64,000 nucleotides of DNA from positions 853,516-917,515 of the forward strand of contig NW_004624777.1 of NCBI RefSeq assembly GCF_000247695.1, written 5' to 3'. This document shows, one piece after another, positions 1-13,924 of this stretch. The position numbers and the translations under genes are program-made. Source of the DNA: Heterocephalus glaber (Eukaryota; Chordata; Mammalia; Rodentia; Bathyergidae). The notes under the pieces were generated by a model, which did no database searches, had not been told where the DNA came from, and saw only the letters and a list, made by a program, of their open reading frames with translations. Numbering within the stretch: the stretch's first letter is position 1; every line of letters starts with the position of its first letter.

Positions 1-900
1 TACCAATAAAATTAAATTTATAAAAAAGAAACATACACAAGTCACACGTGAAAATTCTATGTTCCTCAGTTTACCACGTGTGTTAAAAGACTAACCCATC
101 CACATCAGATGTCACAACCCTCCTTCATTTCAGCCAAACTTTCTTCCACTTCAAAAGAAAATCACAGACTGTACCTCTTCTGATGTTCACTTCCACAAGT
201 CAACTTCAGCTTTTTCTAAAAGTAAACTGTTATATTTAATGCAGAATTTCCCACTCCTTAATCATTCAGAATGTTTAAAACTGTGCTATCATTTTAATTA
301 AATTCCTATTTTTAATTGTCAATGATGAAGATTTTGTATATCATGTCCCTAAGCCCATTTTTCCCATAAGCCTGGTGATTTTCATTGAGTGACCCGACAC
401 AAAACAGTACGTTTTAGGAATTTTTTTAGTGTATTGTATTTTGGCAGATTCTACAGCAAATCAACAAATCTTTAAACATAAAGATCTTATAAAGTAAAAA
501 AAGGTGAAAATTCTTAAGACTACAAAATGAATTCTAGCTCCAATGTGTATTACCAACTGAAATTAAAATTTTTCCAGTCTGACTTATCACAAGTATATTT
601 GACGAAAACTCCAAAGATTCTGTTTACTGTTAATCTCAGGAATGCCCATGATGTGATCCAAAAATTTAGAACAATAAAAATCATCTTCATTCCCTACTAC
701 TGCATAAAGTAGAATGTAGTCTGCTTTTTGTAACTTTAATAAAATATTGATAGAAATTTACAATGCCATGTAAAATCAAATTCAGAGAAATCCTTGAAAA
801 TAAGATAAAATAAAACTTTATAGAATATTCTCTTGCAAAACTCAAAATACTTATGTCACCAAAATGTATCCAGAAAAATATAATTTAAGAAATATCACAG

Positions 901-997
901 GGCAGGGATTTAGCTCAGGTGGTTCCACCACCTGCCTCACAAGTGGAAGGTCCCAAGTTCGATCCCCGGTACCAAAACAAAACAAAACAAACAAAAA
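901..997 (+). mobile_element. ID-like SINE
   Basis: tRNA-derived head GGCAGGGATTTAGCTCAGG (A box), GAAGGTCCCAAGTTCGATCC (B box), GGTACC and an A-rich tail. Member of the private ID-like family seen throughout the window. Confidence 0.92.
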
Positions 998-2283
998 TCA
1001 CATATCATTTACTATGAATAAAAATACATTTTTATGAGAAAGATAAAGATTTGCTTGCTGAAAATAAAATGATTCCTGTGCTAACTCTAAGACAAGGTAA
1101 AGTCAACAAGCCAGAGTCTAAAATCATAACCTTATCAAGAAGAACATAAAGTGAGTTCAGCAATACCTTTATGACTTTGAATAAATAGAAGAATTTCCTC
1201 CTAAAACACAAGTGACCTTTACAAGTAGCAAATAATTTCCTCCTCAAATACCCTTATTTCTGACCATGGCTACTTTCATGAACCACATCATTCAAGTTGG
1301 AATTTGAAGTTACTAATCAAGGTAACATTTGTTTAGCTTAACCAGTCGTTTATGTGCCCAGCTGCTGTGATAACCACACTATGTTTCTGGGTTAGCTTTG
1401 CAATATAAAAATTCATTTGCTTTTCTACTCCTGATACCAATTTTTAACTCCAGGCTGTTTGAAGAATGATTTCAATTAAAATGAACTTATCTTTAGACCA
1501 GCTTCATGTTCACTGCCCGGGAAATCATGAAGTGTGGTATGCGGGAATGCCTTGTTTTCTGGCCACACAACAAAGACGAAAGAAGAATAGAATGTGGAAC
1601 TAGTTTTTGAGTACTTAAAAATAGTTTAAAAACTGACCACCTGGTTTTCAGTTTGGATGTCAGTGAAGTTATTCAGATATAAATGAAATCCCAAATAAAT
1701 ACTAAGTATCTTTAATGATAACTAAACATCTCAGAGGGAATAAAATAATATTTGAAAAGAAACTACTGCCACAGAAGTCTGCCTTACAGAGACCATAACT
1801 TCAGTAGGTTGTCATCTTTGAGTCTCATTATAATTATGACCCCCGCCAAGAAATAAATTCCTTGAAGTTATCTCCTAATTAAAAAGCAATCTGCAAGAAC
1901 TTTCATCAAAAAAATTAGCTCACGGACAGAAGAGCAGAAACAATTCAGTGGAAAAACAATACTGCAGTCTTTTCTTCAAATGGTGCTGCAACAACTAAAC
2001 ATTTAGATGCAAAACATATTATCCACACATAGACTTTACTCGCAAATTTCACATAAATTAACTTTTCAAAAGGAATCATTTTAAATAACCTTAATGTAAA
2101 ATGCAAAACTATAAAGCTCCTAGGGGAAAAAAATAGGAGAAAATTCCAGATAACCTCTAGTTTGGTGATGATTTCTGAAATAAAATCCTAAAAGTAGTGA
2201 TCTATAAAATAAAAATTGATAAAAATTCACATCTGCTCTATGAAGACATTACAAAAAGAATGAAAAGATAAGCCTCAGAATGA

Positions 2284-2450
2284 CTGAAATGCCAGGAGTG
2301 GTGGCACAGGCCTGTACACCCAGCACTTGGGAGGCAGAGGCAGAAGAATCTCCCTGAGTTTGAGGCCTGCCTGGGCTACATAGTGGGTTCAAGGCCAGCC
2401 TGAACTACACAGCAAGACCCTATCTCAAAACAAGCAAACAAACAAAAAAA
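2284..2450 (+). mobile_element. B1 SINE
   Basis: GCCAGGAGTGGTGGCACAGG to AAGACCCTATCTCAAAAC with an A-rich tail. Includes the internal 29-bp-type duplication (GCCTGGGCTACATAG, then GCCAGCCTGAACTACA). Inserted in an old L1. Confidence 0.92.
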
Positions 2451-3024
2451 AACGGACCAAAAACTAAAAACAAAACAAAACAAAAAACACATTTTTTAAA
2501 TGAGCAAAAAACATGACGTGAAAATTCAACCAAAAAGATACACAGAGAGAAAATAAGCATATAAAGAAATGTTCACAAATCATGTCATTAGGGAACTGCA
2601 AATTAAAACAACCATAAGAGCACTATAACTCCACTGGAATGTCCAAAATCCAAAACACTGACAATACCAAATCCTGACAAGGTTATGGAATAACAGAAAA
2701 TCTGTTTCACTGCTGGATCGGAGTCAAAATTGTACAACCTATTTAGAAAAGAGTTTGGCAATTTCTAATAAGACATATTCTTGCCATATGAACCAGTGAT
2801 CATGCTACTTGGTATTTATTTAAGTGAGCTGAAAATTTATGTCTACACAAAAACCTGCCCACAAATGTTTACAGCAGCTTTATTCATAATAGCCAAAATT
2901 TGAATACTACTAAGATGTCCTTCAACAGATGAATTCATAAACACACACAATGGTATTTCCACACACTAAAATATTATTCAGTGATGAAAAGGAGAGATAA
3001 AGCCTTAAAAATACATGGAGGATA

Positions 3025-3055
3025 TGTGTGTGTGTGTGTGTGTGTGTGTGGTGTG
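3025..3055 (+). repeat. (TG)n microsatellite
   Basis: About 13 TG units at the end of the old L1 fragment. Confidence 0.97.
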
Positions 3056-5120
3056 ATAAAACATTAAAGTGAATGTTTAAATTTTTAAAATTATTATTAA
3101 AGTGAAAGATACACTGCCATTAATTCCCTTCAAAATATTCTTCCTCACTTCGAACACCCTTACCCTATTGTTCTTACCTCTTTCTGAAGCAGTTCTGGAA
3201 GTCCTCTTTCATGAATACTTTTAGTTATGCTAATGTGGCTGCCTCAAAGTCTTGAATCAATTTAGGACATTTACCTTCCATGGCCATTTTGACTTTGCCA
3301 CTGTGCCAGATCCACTGAATAAGGTGCATTAGGGCACATCATGTTTTTAAGAGCCTGCCTTTCCATTAGATGGCACTTGGCGGCAGCAATTACCTTATGT
3401 TTGATCATACTCTGAAAAGACATTCAGGAAAAAGACTTCCAGAACTACTTCAGAAAGTGGTAAGAATGATGGGATAGACATATTTAAAACTTGGGGAGGG
3501 AGAGTATTTTAAAGGAGATTAATGGCAATGTGTCTTCTTTTACTGCAATAATTTTCTTTTTTAATTTTAACACACATTTCCAAGGAAAAGCTACCTCTAT
3601 TCTTATACCAACTTTGCCAACATTGACCAACAGACATACAGTACAACAGTACAAGCCATACATACACTTTTGATAGTAGTCACACTAAACAGAGTAAAAG
3701 AAACATATAGGGGTAATTTCAATAATATACATATTTAACCCAATATATTTACAATATCATCATTTCAATATGCAGTCAATATAAAAACTATTAATGAGAT
3801 ATTCAACGTATTTGAAATGTAGGGGTATTATATATTTATAGCACATACCAATTTATACACTCAATTTTCATCAGAATTACCTCAGTTTAGGTTTTATTAC
3901 ATTCATAATTTAAAAGGAGAAGCAAGTTGTTCCAAAGATACTACAATTTGCCAATATTAAATTAAGTCCCCCCAAAATCACTATCCTTTAATACACTTAC
4001 ACTGACAAAATTAGTTTATCCTTTTTCAGAAGAACCAATTTAACTTTGAAAAGACTCCACTTCAATTTTAAAACTATGTTTATCCAAGTAAATTTACTCT
4101 AGTTTCAACAGTGTTAATGAAATTAAATTCAAAGATATTGAATAAATTGAAAATTAACTCTACACTGATTGCCAACAAAGCATTCATGAAATTATTCCTC
4201 AGAGTTTTCATAACAAGTTTACCAGCACTGAGTATCACAATTTAAATCAAGTATGTATTTATTTGCTTTTTTAAAATGTGTAAAAATATTACTATTGATT
4301 TGTATTATTAAGTTTTAACAACCAACAAGGTGTTATAAAAACACTTTTCCTTTCCTTGTAGCTTCAAATTTAGTTCACTTATATGCAGTGTGATATTGAT
4401 GAGAAAATGTAACAAAATGTAACTAACAATGAAGGTAGGTGTGTATGTGCCTGATTACTTGTCAAGCATTCCTTTCTCAAGAAAATCTTGGAATTAGCAG
4501 TATAATAAATCTTGGTAAAACACTTCACATTTTATACATGAAGTACTGTCAAACAGCACAAGATCCTTTAATTCATTGTCTTCTGTGGTTTTTGTTAGCT
4601 CCATATACTGACAATGATTAAAATCATTTACACATAAATGTATGAATTTAAAAAGTGAATCCATGACAGTATTTGAAAAAACTGACTGCAAATAAATTTA
4701 GTCTGTTTCAGGAAGTGGAATTAATAAATTAACATGGAAACATTAGTCTAACACTTTAAAATTTCCATAAATATGGATTTGATCTTTCATAGTTTAAAGA
4801 CCATCTTCTATTAAGAAACTAACCATGAAAACAATTTTTAAAAAATATACATAGTTCATTTATTTGGGACATGAATTGATTTTTTAGAAATTGGGAACAC
4901 TTCTGAAATTTGTGGAAAAGTTGTCAATTGGCTGGTATCTCATTGTCATATGACTCATGTAAAGCCAAAGAAAGCTATCTGCAATTTTTCAAAATTTGAC
5001 TCAAATGATCTTTGCTGTTAGAAAAGTCATGGATAAATGTTTGATCTTTTAGGATTTTTTCATAATTTTCAAACAAAATTTCAACACTTGAAAAAAAGTG
5101 TATAGTACAATTTCTCCAAC

Positions 5121-5375
5121 CGTTATGATTTGGATCATCAATGTCCCCCAAAAGCTCATGCATTGAAAGCTTGGTCCCCAGTTGATAGTGGACTAGAAGG
5201 TAATAGAAACCTTAGAAGTGGGCCTTATTTGGAGGAAGTGGGTACTGGGGTCGTGCCCCTGAAAAATATATGAGGACTTGGTCAGCTAGTCTCTGCTTCT
5301 CTGCTGTCATGAGTTTAGCAGCTCTGTTCTACCACACTCTTTCCACCACCACAATGCTGTGTCTCATCACATTTA
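5121..5375 (+). mobile_element. MaLR-type solitary LTR, truncated
   Basis: Begins TTATGATTTGGATCATCAATGTCCCCCAAAAGCTCATG and continues with GGAGGAAGTGGGTACTGGGG, the classic ERVL-MaLR 5' pattern. The 3' end is lost after CACAATGCTGTGTCTCATCAC. Confidence 0.85.
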
Positions 5376-5519
5376 TTGTATAAGTAAAAATAAAATTTTA
5401 TCAAATTAGCACTTATCAAATTACTTATGTTTTTAGATTTCTAATTGTATACTAGGAAAAGATGACAACAGAAAATCAATTTTAAGAAAGTACAGTGCTA
5501 GGATGGTACATTCACTTAC

Positions 5520-5900
5520 TGCAACAAAAAGCAACTAACTTTATAAAGAGAAAAGGTTTATTTTGCTCACAGTTTTGGGTTTTCAAAGTTGAAGATTGAG
5601 CAGGGACCATAGTTTTGGTCTCTGATGAGGGCGGTGGATTGCAGGAGCAATCTTGGCAATAGCATTTGTAGGGGCAAGTGGTCACATCTCAAGCCAAGAG
5701 GGAAAAAAGAATGTGTGGAGCTAGAGCTGCTCCTTTTATAAGAATCTTCTCCAAGAACTCAAGAGGCTGCATGGAAACTGCCAAGAGGTTGAAGATGAAC
5801 TATCCTCCAAGAGCATGCTCTAATGATCCCAGGACTTCTCACCAGACCTTACACCTGAAAGTTCCATCTCCTGCCAACAGTGCCATTCTAGGGATCAAGC
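5520..5900 (-). mobile_element. ERVL/MaLR-type LTR
   Basis: The plus strand begins with the complement of an LTR end (AGAGAAAAGGTTTATTTTGCTCACAG). A 120-codon open frame on the plus strand (5678-6040) overlaps it and has no protein-like character. Confidence 0.65.
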
Positions 5901-7084
5901 CTTTGACATATGTACGTCTGCTGGTTTATTGTCAGTGGAGAGATGGAAAGAGCTTAAGTAATATCATTAAGCTGTTTAATCAACCATCCCTGCTGCCTCC
6001 TGAACTCCTCTTATTTGACATAATATTTCTTATTATTTAATCAAGTTGCAATTGGAGTTAGAGTTATTAGTACTTGCAACCAAATGCCTCTGTTTGATAA
6101 AACTCCTTCACGTTGAGACCAGAACCTCAAACATGGCAGAAGTTAGTTTGGTTTTGTTTGTTTGTTTGCTTGTTTGTTAAATCAGACAAATTTTCCATGC
6201 ATTTATAGTACTTCTCTAATCATATCTCAGATTTGCCTGAATAGCCCAAAGTTGACTGATATAGCTAGATAGAACCTATCTTTTCAGTAGAAGATAAGGG
6301 ACAACCACAAAACAAATGCAGGACTTTCCAAAGACATGTAACATTCACTTGCTTTGGTCTTTCCCTAACTAGAGGACAGTGTCACAAAACTCACTATGAC
6401 ATTTGTTTTAGCAATTTCAGCATTCTACACAGCTTCATAGGTGGTATTTTTCCACTAATGTCTACAATAAGTGGTTCCATTTGGAAACTGGAACAAAATT
6501 TTATTGTCCACAAAAGACAAACATTTGGTAAAGAATCTTCGTTTCAAGCACCTAAAAGGATGTCTATAAACAATAAAAAATAAAAGATTTTAAACAATTG
6601 AAAACATTTTTTCTAAAAACTAAAACATATTGAAAACCTGGTACTGAGTCAAGTTCCCAACAGAAGAACAGCTGTAATCACAAAATAATTGCAAAGAAAG
6701 AGAAAAACATGTAAACAAAATGCCCACTTTAATATCAACCAATCAGTTTCTTTAAGAACTATATTTCAAACTACCATCTTCATGAAACAATAAGAGAAAA
6801 ATGTCCACAAAGTAGGCAAATCTAAGCCAGCAAAATACTACAGGAATCAATACCCTGGTTTTTTTTTTTAAATCTTCAAATTACATATTTTCTAAGACTG
6901 TCAAACAGTAAAAATAGTTTATAAAGTTATTCAATACATTCATTGACTATGAAATAAGCATTTATTTAATTGCATTTATGCTCTAAATATACTGTGCAAA
7001 GACCTGGTGAATAAAGTAGTAAGACAATAATAAGACAAGTGTTCTCTCTTCAAAAGTGTACAATGCAGGAATCCATCTCATTAC

Positions 7085-7440
7085 AGTTTAGATCTTCACT
7101 ATCCCCCAAAATTTTCATGTGTGTGGAAAGTGACTGGATCATGAAGGCATGGGAATCATCAGTAGAGTTCCACTGAGTTGAGTAGCTGACTGTGTTGTTA
7201 GGAGGGGAGTAACTTTGGTCACAACCTGGAAGGGGAAAGCTTCCTCCTTGGCCTCTCCCTTCTCTCTACTTCTTTGCTGGCATGGGTTGGGCACCTTTTC
7301 CTACACAATGCCCCTCTGCCATCCTGTTCCTGCTTTGGAACCAACTGACCATGGACTGAAACCATCAGCCAAGATAAGCATTTCCTCCTCTAACTTGTGG
7401 GTGATGGGTATTGAGTCCCATTGACAAGGAAAGTGGCTAA
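7085..7440 (+). mobile_element. MaLR-type solitary LTR
   Basis: TTTAGATCTTCACTATCCCCCAAAATTTTCATGTG, then TGACTGGATCATGAAGGC, then AACCATCAGCCAAGATAAGCATTTCCTCC follow the MaLR LTR order. The polyadenylation-signal region is degraded. Confidence 0.8.
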
Positions 7441-7449
7441 GACACCATC

Positions 7450-7780
7450 CTCCCATTTCCCTCCTTCTCCAACAGCCCTATCTCAGAAATGTCACCACAT
7501 TTCATGCATATGGCTCAGGCCAAACACTCCAGAGTCATTCTTGATTCTTCTCTTTCAACATACAATCCATCAACCTCCAACATAGCAACTGGAAGCCAAT
7601 CACTTCTCACCAAGACCTTGCTAGCCTCCCTGGCTTACTGCTATCTTTGAGCAATTCAAACTCATTGCTGGCTCTGCTACACTCCAGTTTCTTATCCCTG
7701 GGTCATCTTTATGTGACTGCTACTATCTGTTTGGGTCTCATCACAACCTGACAGGCCAGCTAAAGTAGAAACACAATATT
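7450..7780 (+). mobile_element. L2-like fragment
   Basis: CATTCTTGATTCTTCTCTTTC, then a CT-rich stretch with CCTTGCTAGCCTCCCTGGCTTACTGC, resembles an L2 interior. Diverged. Confidence 0.5.
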
Positions 7781-8029
7781 TTCCTACAGTTCTTTTCTTT
7801 CTTTTTTGAAAGTTCATGTCTTCATTGGTACGTGTTTACAGAACATAATGATTACATTCCTCGTGGGGAGCTGGAACAAGTATGCAACAGATCTTAATTC
7901 TCTTTTAATCTCCTTTCTCCCTCCCCCCTCCCTGTATCCCCTGCCCCTTCCCTTCTGCAAAAAAAAATTATGTCCTTATTTCTGATTATCTATCTTCTAT
8001 TTGTTCTCAATTTATACTTTGGATCTCTC

Positions 8030-8885
8030 ATATAAGAGAAACCATGTGACATGTAAGCAAACTTTTTTACTGAAGTGTGAAATGATTAATGAAAGATACA
8101 AAAACTTTAAGCATATAGCCCAATGAACTCTCATAAAGTAAACACACCCACATAACTAACACATAGATCAAGAAGAAGTGCACCCAGAAGTCTTCCCACA
8201 TCCCCACTTCCAATCACTACCCTCACAGTGGGATAACTACAACCTTTATTTACAATTTCATAGATTGGTTTTACCTGCCTTTGAACTTAATATAAACAGA
8301 ATCATATAACAGCAGTCTTTTGTTACTAGCTTCTTTCACTCTATGCTACATTTTTGAGATTCATTTGTATTGTTAAGCACAGTAGTAATACATCACCACA
8401 GAGGCTTTATAATACCCCATTCTATGAATATACCAAACACATCTGTCTATCTACCTGAAGACAGATGTTTGGGTTATTTCCCTAGGAAAGACTTTATGAC
8501 TAGGCTACTAAGAAAATTCTTATACAACTATTTTAGTAAACATATAAACACATTTCTATTGAATATTTGCCTAACAAAAGTGCTAAGTTATATCATATGC
8601 TTATATTCAGCTTTAGTTGACACCAATAAATTGTTTTCCAAACTGACTGTACTACTTTAAAACCTAGCAACAGTGTATGATTCATATAATCCTGTAAACA
8701 TTTCATTGTCTTTTTTAATTTTAGAAATTCTAGTGAACCTATGAGGGCAGCTTATGAGTTTGATTTGCACTTCCTAGAGGACTCAGGTGAACGTCATGGT
8801 TTATCCATACCATTGGGTATCTTCTGTGTAACATGCTGGTTCAGTATTTTACCAATTTTTCTTTTCTTTTAAATCAGGTTTTATA
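8030..8885 (-). mobile_element. Old L1 3' end
   Basis: On the plus strand it reads as the complement of an L1M 3' region, with a CTTTCACTCTATGCTACATTT-type stretch followed by the complement of the GTTTGGGTTATTTCC and CAACAGTGTATGA landmarks. Diverged, non-coding. Confidence 0.75.
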
Positions 8886-9604
8886 ATTTGTTAGTACATT
8901 CTGGATACAAATACATCTTCTTTCCAACCTCTGTCTCCTCTCCTCCTAACAATAAGATACTGAAACATGTCAAATGCATTTTTCCCTGACTTAATTCCAT
9001 CTTAAAAGATTTTTATCACTTAATGAGAAAGGGTATGTACATGATGATATCACAAATAGTCCATAATAACAAAGTCACACAGCATAAGCTAAATCCTGTA
9101 AAACAGTAAGTACAATCAAGAATGTAAATGCTATCACAAAGAGAAGAGTATCCTCTGGCTTCCAGCAGAGTGAAGGGAGAAAATGTTCTTTCCCATAGTG
9201 CATAATGATGTGCTAATTCCACATCAGTACATTCACTTTTTTTTTTTTTGAGACAAGAAGGAATTAAAAGAAATTTGAATTAGAAATGGGTGGGGTTTTT
9301 TTTGCCCACCGTATTTTGGTCAAAAGATTCTCCTACAATGTAAGTGGAAACCCATACTGGGGAGGGGGGAGAGAAAGACTGACTTTATTAGGACAAGACA
9401 AATGAGCAAAAAGTGGTGGAAAATATAGGAAATGACAAATGGCTCACAGAGAAAATAAAATTTTTAAAAATAAAACAATAGAAAGCTTAGAATCTTTCAG
9501 TATTGTTAGTCACTTTTTCATTCACTTGTTTTTAGAAGGTTTTAAGGTTTGGAGTTTTAGGGGGACTTGGAGATGGGTTTTTTGTTGTTGTTATTGTTAT
9601 TTGA

Positions 9605-9800
9605 GGTTTTTTGTTTGGTACTGAGGATTGAAATCAGGACCTTTTCAAAGAGTTTCATCCCCAGCCTTCTTTTACTGTTTTTATTTTCACAGCACTAAGA
9701 CACTGAGTTGCCCAGGCTGGGCTCAAAGCTGGGATCCTCCTGCCTTAGTCTCCAAGAGAGGTGAGGTTACAATAGTACCCCACCACATGGCTTTCTTCTC
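9605..9800 (-). mobile_element. B1-ID dimer SINE, diverged
   Basis: The plus strand reads an ID complement (GGTACTGAGGATTGAAATCAGGACC, then CATCCCCAGCC) followed by a B1 complement (GAGTTGCCCAGGCTGGGCTCAAAG). Confidence 0.75.
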
Positions 9801-10890
9801 CATTCTTTCTTCTTCTTCCACATTATCACCTCTTCATCCTATGTTTCTTAATCCTCTTTCTCTCCACCACAATATGTTCCAAGTCTTCATCATCACAAAG
9901 AACATCAGCTTCTTCTCCCCCTTCTTTACTATTCACACAAAGTCAAATTTTGTTCTAACAGACTTGGCCAAAGAACACGTTTGACGAGATCTCCTAATTC
10001 ACCTGCACTTGTATACTTGTGTCAGAACCACTGGCATACCAGGTGAAAAATGTCTGAGATTTTTCATGCCACCTGGCCCAGACAACAGTACTTTATGTCT
10101 GACACGGGCATTTCATCAAGTCTTTCCCAAATTTCCATTTGATTGGAGTCCTTTGAAGATGGCTTACCGCTGGAATTAAGATGAAATTAAAGAGAATTTT
10201 ATTTTAAAATAAGAATTTTCAACAAAATAAAAATTTATTCTATAATATGACTTAGCATCTTCATTTCTGAAGAGGCAGCATAGAAGCTCTTCATTCTCAT
10301 CCCCAAGCAGGAAAATCAACTGAACATAGTTAACAAATATTATCCTATACTTTGAGGGTTCAGGAGATCGATTACTTTGTCTTTTAAATGTTTTGTAGTT
10401 TGCTATATATTTATTCTACTTTGGAAATTTCTTCACTGGCTTGTTTGTAAAGTCTATTTCAATTCTATGTATTTAAATTCTTCCTATATCTCTTTTTGTT
10501 CATTCAGTGAATCCATGGTAGCAAAGTTTTCCTTTGGCTAAGATTTGAAAACGGTCTTTGTTTTCTCATTTGAAGAATGATAAAAGATTCATGTTATGAG
10601 AAAAATCCAAGAGCCAATCACACAGAGAGATGTTCATGTTTGAAGAAATGTAGAGAACTATACCTTGATTTTTCTATTGGCATTTTTGCTGAGTACTGAA
10701 TGGCAGATTACAAGCTATTTTCTTTCAGTGCCTTGAAAATATTCAATTACATATTATCTTTTACCTTTTATTTTAAAAGTCGTCTTTCAATCTTACTTTG
10801 CTTTCTTAAAGGTAATGCCTCTTTTTAGGTCTTTTGTTGATTTATCTGTTTGTTTGCTTACCTGTATACTTTTTCCTGGCTGGTTTTTTG

Positions 10891-10969
10891 GGTTTTTTGG
10901 GTACCGGCGATCGAACTCAAGACCTTGCACTTGCAAGGCTCAGTGCCACTGAGCTAAATCCCTGGTCCC
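10891..10969 (-). mobile_element. ID-like SINE, next to a second tail fragment
   Basis: Reverse complement carries GATTTAGCTCAGTGGC and GTTCGATCGCCGGTACCC. Immediately right (10980-11031), GTTTTTTGCAGTACCAGGGATG looks like the tail of another minus-strand copy. Confidence 0.9.
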
Positions 10970-11215
10970 TTTTTGGTTTTTTTTGTTTTGTTTTGTTTTG
11001 TTTTTTGCAGTACCAGGGATGTAACATTTAGATGATGTCATTTAGAAAATGTGACTTCACACATTTTCCATTCCAGCTGTACTGGTGCCACAATCTGTAC
11101 TTAAGAGTCTTACTGCGCACCATTAATGAAGTGGATATTTTCATTTTGGTCTGGTTCTTCTCTATTCTCCACTGATTACAATCAATGAGAGGAAGGGGTT
11201 ATTAATTAGAGACCA

Positions 11216-11337
11216 GGGATTTAGAGGCCAGGGATTTAGCTCAGTGGTTTCGCCGCCTGCCTCGCAAGTGCAAGAACCTGAGTTCGATCCCCGGTACCAA
11301 AAAAAATAAAAATTAAAAATTAAAAAATTAAATTAAA
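11216..11337 (+). mobile_element. ID-like SINE with duplicated head
   Basis: Perfect 14-bp target duplication TTAATTAGAGACCA (11202-11215 and 11338-11351). The insert begins GGGATTTAGAGGCCAGGGATTTAGCTCAG, so about 10 bases of the SINE head are repeated at the 5' end. Confidence 0.93.
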
Positions 11338-13017
11338 TTAATTAGAGACCATCATCAGCATTTAAGTGAAGTGGGGACTAGGAGTTAAGAATGATATTTT
11401 TAAAAATAATCTGTGTACATTTTAACTGATATAAAGATTTTTAAAGCCCATCATCTACAGAAAGAGGCCCAGATCACCTGGTATGTGCAATTATTTTGAA
11501 ATAATAATTTACTATAACTGTAGGAGATTGACAATTTGTACAAAAACACCTGCAAAATCTCATAATCATATATTCTGATAGCTCTATTTTGAGAACATGT
11601 TATGTACCCAAAAAATAAAAGTATTTTCTGTTGACAAAAATGAATAAAACTACAATAACTTAACATGCTGCATCTTATAATACGCAGCTATTCAGCAAAA
11701 TTAATGATTTCTTGCTCTGATAATTCTACTGGCCAGAAAGTTAAAAACCAGTTTTCCTCACTGATTCTCCAGGGAATATATTTAGGAAAATAAACAAATG
11801 TACAACACTGTAAGTGTCCTTGTCAGGCTCAGACAGGTTTTTTAAAGAAAAGGCCTATTCTCACAGTACTTTGTATCCCACACTGATATATCTGGAACCC
11901 TTACAAGACCAGAAGCACTTTTTAAAATCAAAGTTTAAGCTCTATTTGTTTCACTTTTTTCCTAATTTCCTCATGGTGAGATACTTTTAGCATAAATTAT
12001 AGATGATATAATAGCAAGACCACATCTGTATCTAAGTAAAAGAGATTTATTTCCTATAAAAATACCACCCAAAATTTGGATATTTCATTCGAATCTTCAG
12101 CTTTTATTTTCATTCTCTGGGAACCCACAGATGAGTTCTTAACTGGCCACATGGTAAGAACCTGCTGTCTACAGAGAGATCACCTAGTTTACTGACCCCT
12201 GACATAGCATCTGGCTCCACGTGTCAGATCTATTACTGAACACCCAGCTGCATCACTGAAATGTTCAAAGCCCAGGAGACATGGACCAACATGTACAGAA
12301 GATGGGGAAGGGGGGCACACAGCTGAGACCATGGGGAACTGAGTAAATGCAAAGTTCAGGAGTGAATGACTCCACTGAAAAAGTCAGGACAACGTCAAGT
12401 TTTTAATAACTTACCAGGCCAGTTTCTACACAAAACCTCTCTCAAGGTGAAGGAAAAGGAAGGGAAGACCCATAGCCTACAGACCAGAATTGTCTGAAAA
12501 CTTCAAACAGACACTGGATTCACCGGTGCCCACTTTAGAACACATAAATAATGACTGACTGTAGGACATGTCAAGGAAAGTGTACAGGCTATGCTGTATT
12601 CTTCAGGGGCCAAAACTTAAACATACATGCCCCTGTGTGAAGAGGAAGCATTGAAAATGTGGTTTGAAAAACATAAGAAAATATTATAAAGAATAGATGG
12701 CTTGGACAGATTTAATAACAAGTATTGAGAGTTTTAGCAATAGTGCATGAATGGATGTTGGTCTGAAGAGTAGTCTGAGGAAGTAGAGGGTGAAAGGAAA
12801 TACATCCCAAGCTCTAAACCGCCTGGCAAAAAAGACTTCTAATTAAGGGAAGGACACAACCTAACAAACACAGACAACTGGGCACATTCCACTGAACTGT
12901 CAATGGCAGGCATTCATAGTCCAGCACAGATTCCAACTTCATGCTCTACAAATGGCTTATGGCATGAGAAATCCAGAATTCTGCTAATTCACTTTATTTT
13001 AAAATAAAAGTAAAAAT

Positions 13018-13165
13018 TACAGGACTGGTGGTATAGTCAGTGGTAATATGGTAGCTTTACATGCCCGAGGCCCTTTTCATGTTCCCCAGTACTATCAAAA
13101 AAGAAGAGAGAGAAAGAGAGGGAAGGAAGGAAGGAAGGAAGGAAGGGAAGGAAAAAGAAAAGAAA
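13018..13165 (+). mobile_element. Degenerate tRNA-derived SINE with (GGAA)n tail
   Basis: GGACTGGTGGTATAGTCAGTGG, then ATGCCCGAGGCCC, then CCCCAGTACTATC, followed by a GGAA-type microsatellite (13119-13155) grown from its tail. Confidence 0.65.
13119..13155 (+). repeat. (GGAA)n microsatellite
   Basis: GGAAGGAAGGAAGG-type tract following a SINE tail. Confidence 0.95.
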
Positions 13166-13924
13166 ATGGGGATGAGTAGGAGAGAGGGAGGGAAAAAGAC
13201 AGAAAAGTAAAGATGACTCTCTTCAGACACCAACTTAAAATCCTTGTGATCAATCCAGAAAAAGAATCCAACACTAAGAACAAATTCTCTGAAACAATGG
13301 GCATCAGAAAGTCCCATGCTGTGTCTCAGGAGGGAGGAGGAACTTGCAGCAAACGAGGTCAATGCTCCCACTGTTCCTGAGGCCTCTTTATGCACTATCC
13401 CATGCTACCAGGTGCAAACACCTAACAGTAGGCTCAGCCCTGTCTAGTTTCTCCAAGTACTTTGGTATGAAATTTCCACTCAGGGAATCCTAGCCTTGTC
13501 CACCAGAACCAACAGCAGCACAAGCAAAGTGTGTGCATAAATTGAGAAAGAGCTCGGTCGGCCACGTGCTCCCTCACTGGACATCATTTTCCAGTTGTTC
13601 TCACCAGTACCTGGCTCAGGTTCTCTAACCACAACACAGGAAAGTCTGGGTTTGAGAAGGACTGCCCATTTGTGAGCTGCATGGCAGTTACCAATGTGAC
13701 TCTAGGCCGTATTAGAAATGTCTTAAATAACCAATCTCAATTTATCCACCAGAGGAGAGAAGGCTCTTTACTGCCATTTGAGAAGATGCAAAGGGTTCAT
13801 GAGAGGAACCAATAATAGGAATGGTTATCCTCCCTTCTCTATGCTCCTTCTGAATCCTGGCACCTCCAAAGCTAAAATAATAAAAAGGGATAGTTGTAGT
13901 TGTCAAGGTTGAGAAGCAGCTCAC

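Larger units (their letters stand above)
2090..3060 (+). mobile_element. Old L1 3' fragment
   Basis: Matches the L1M ORF2 end and 3' UTR (GTTTACAGCAGCTTTATTCATAATAGCC is a typical stretch at about 2870-2897). It is interrupted by a B1 SINE at about 2284-2450 and ends at a TG microsatellite. It is diverged, with no intact frame. Confidence 0.8.
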
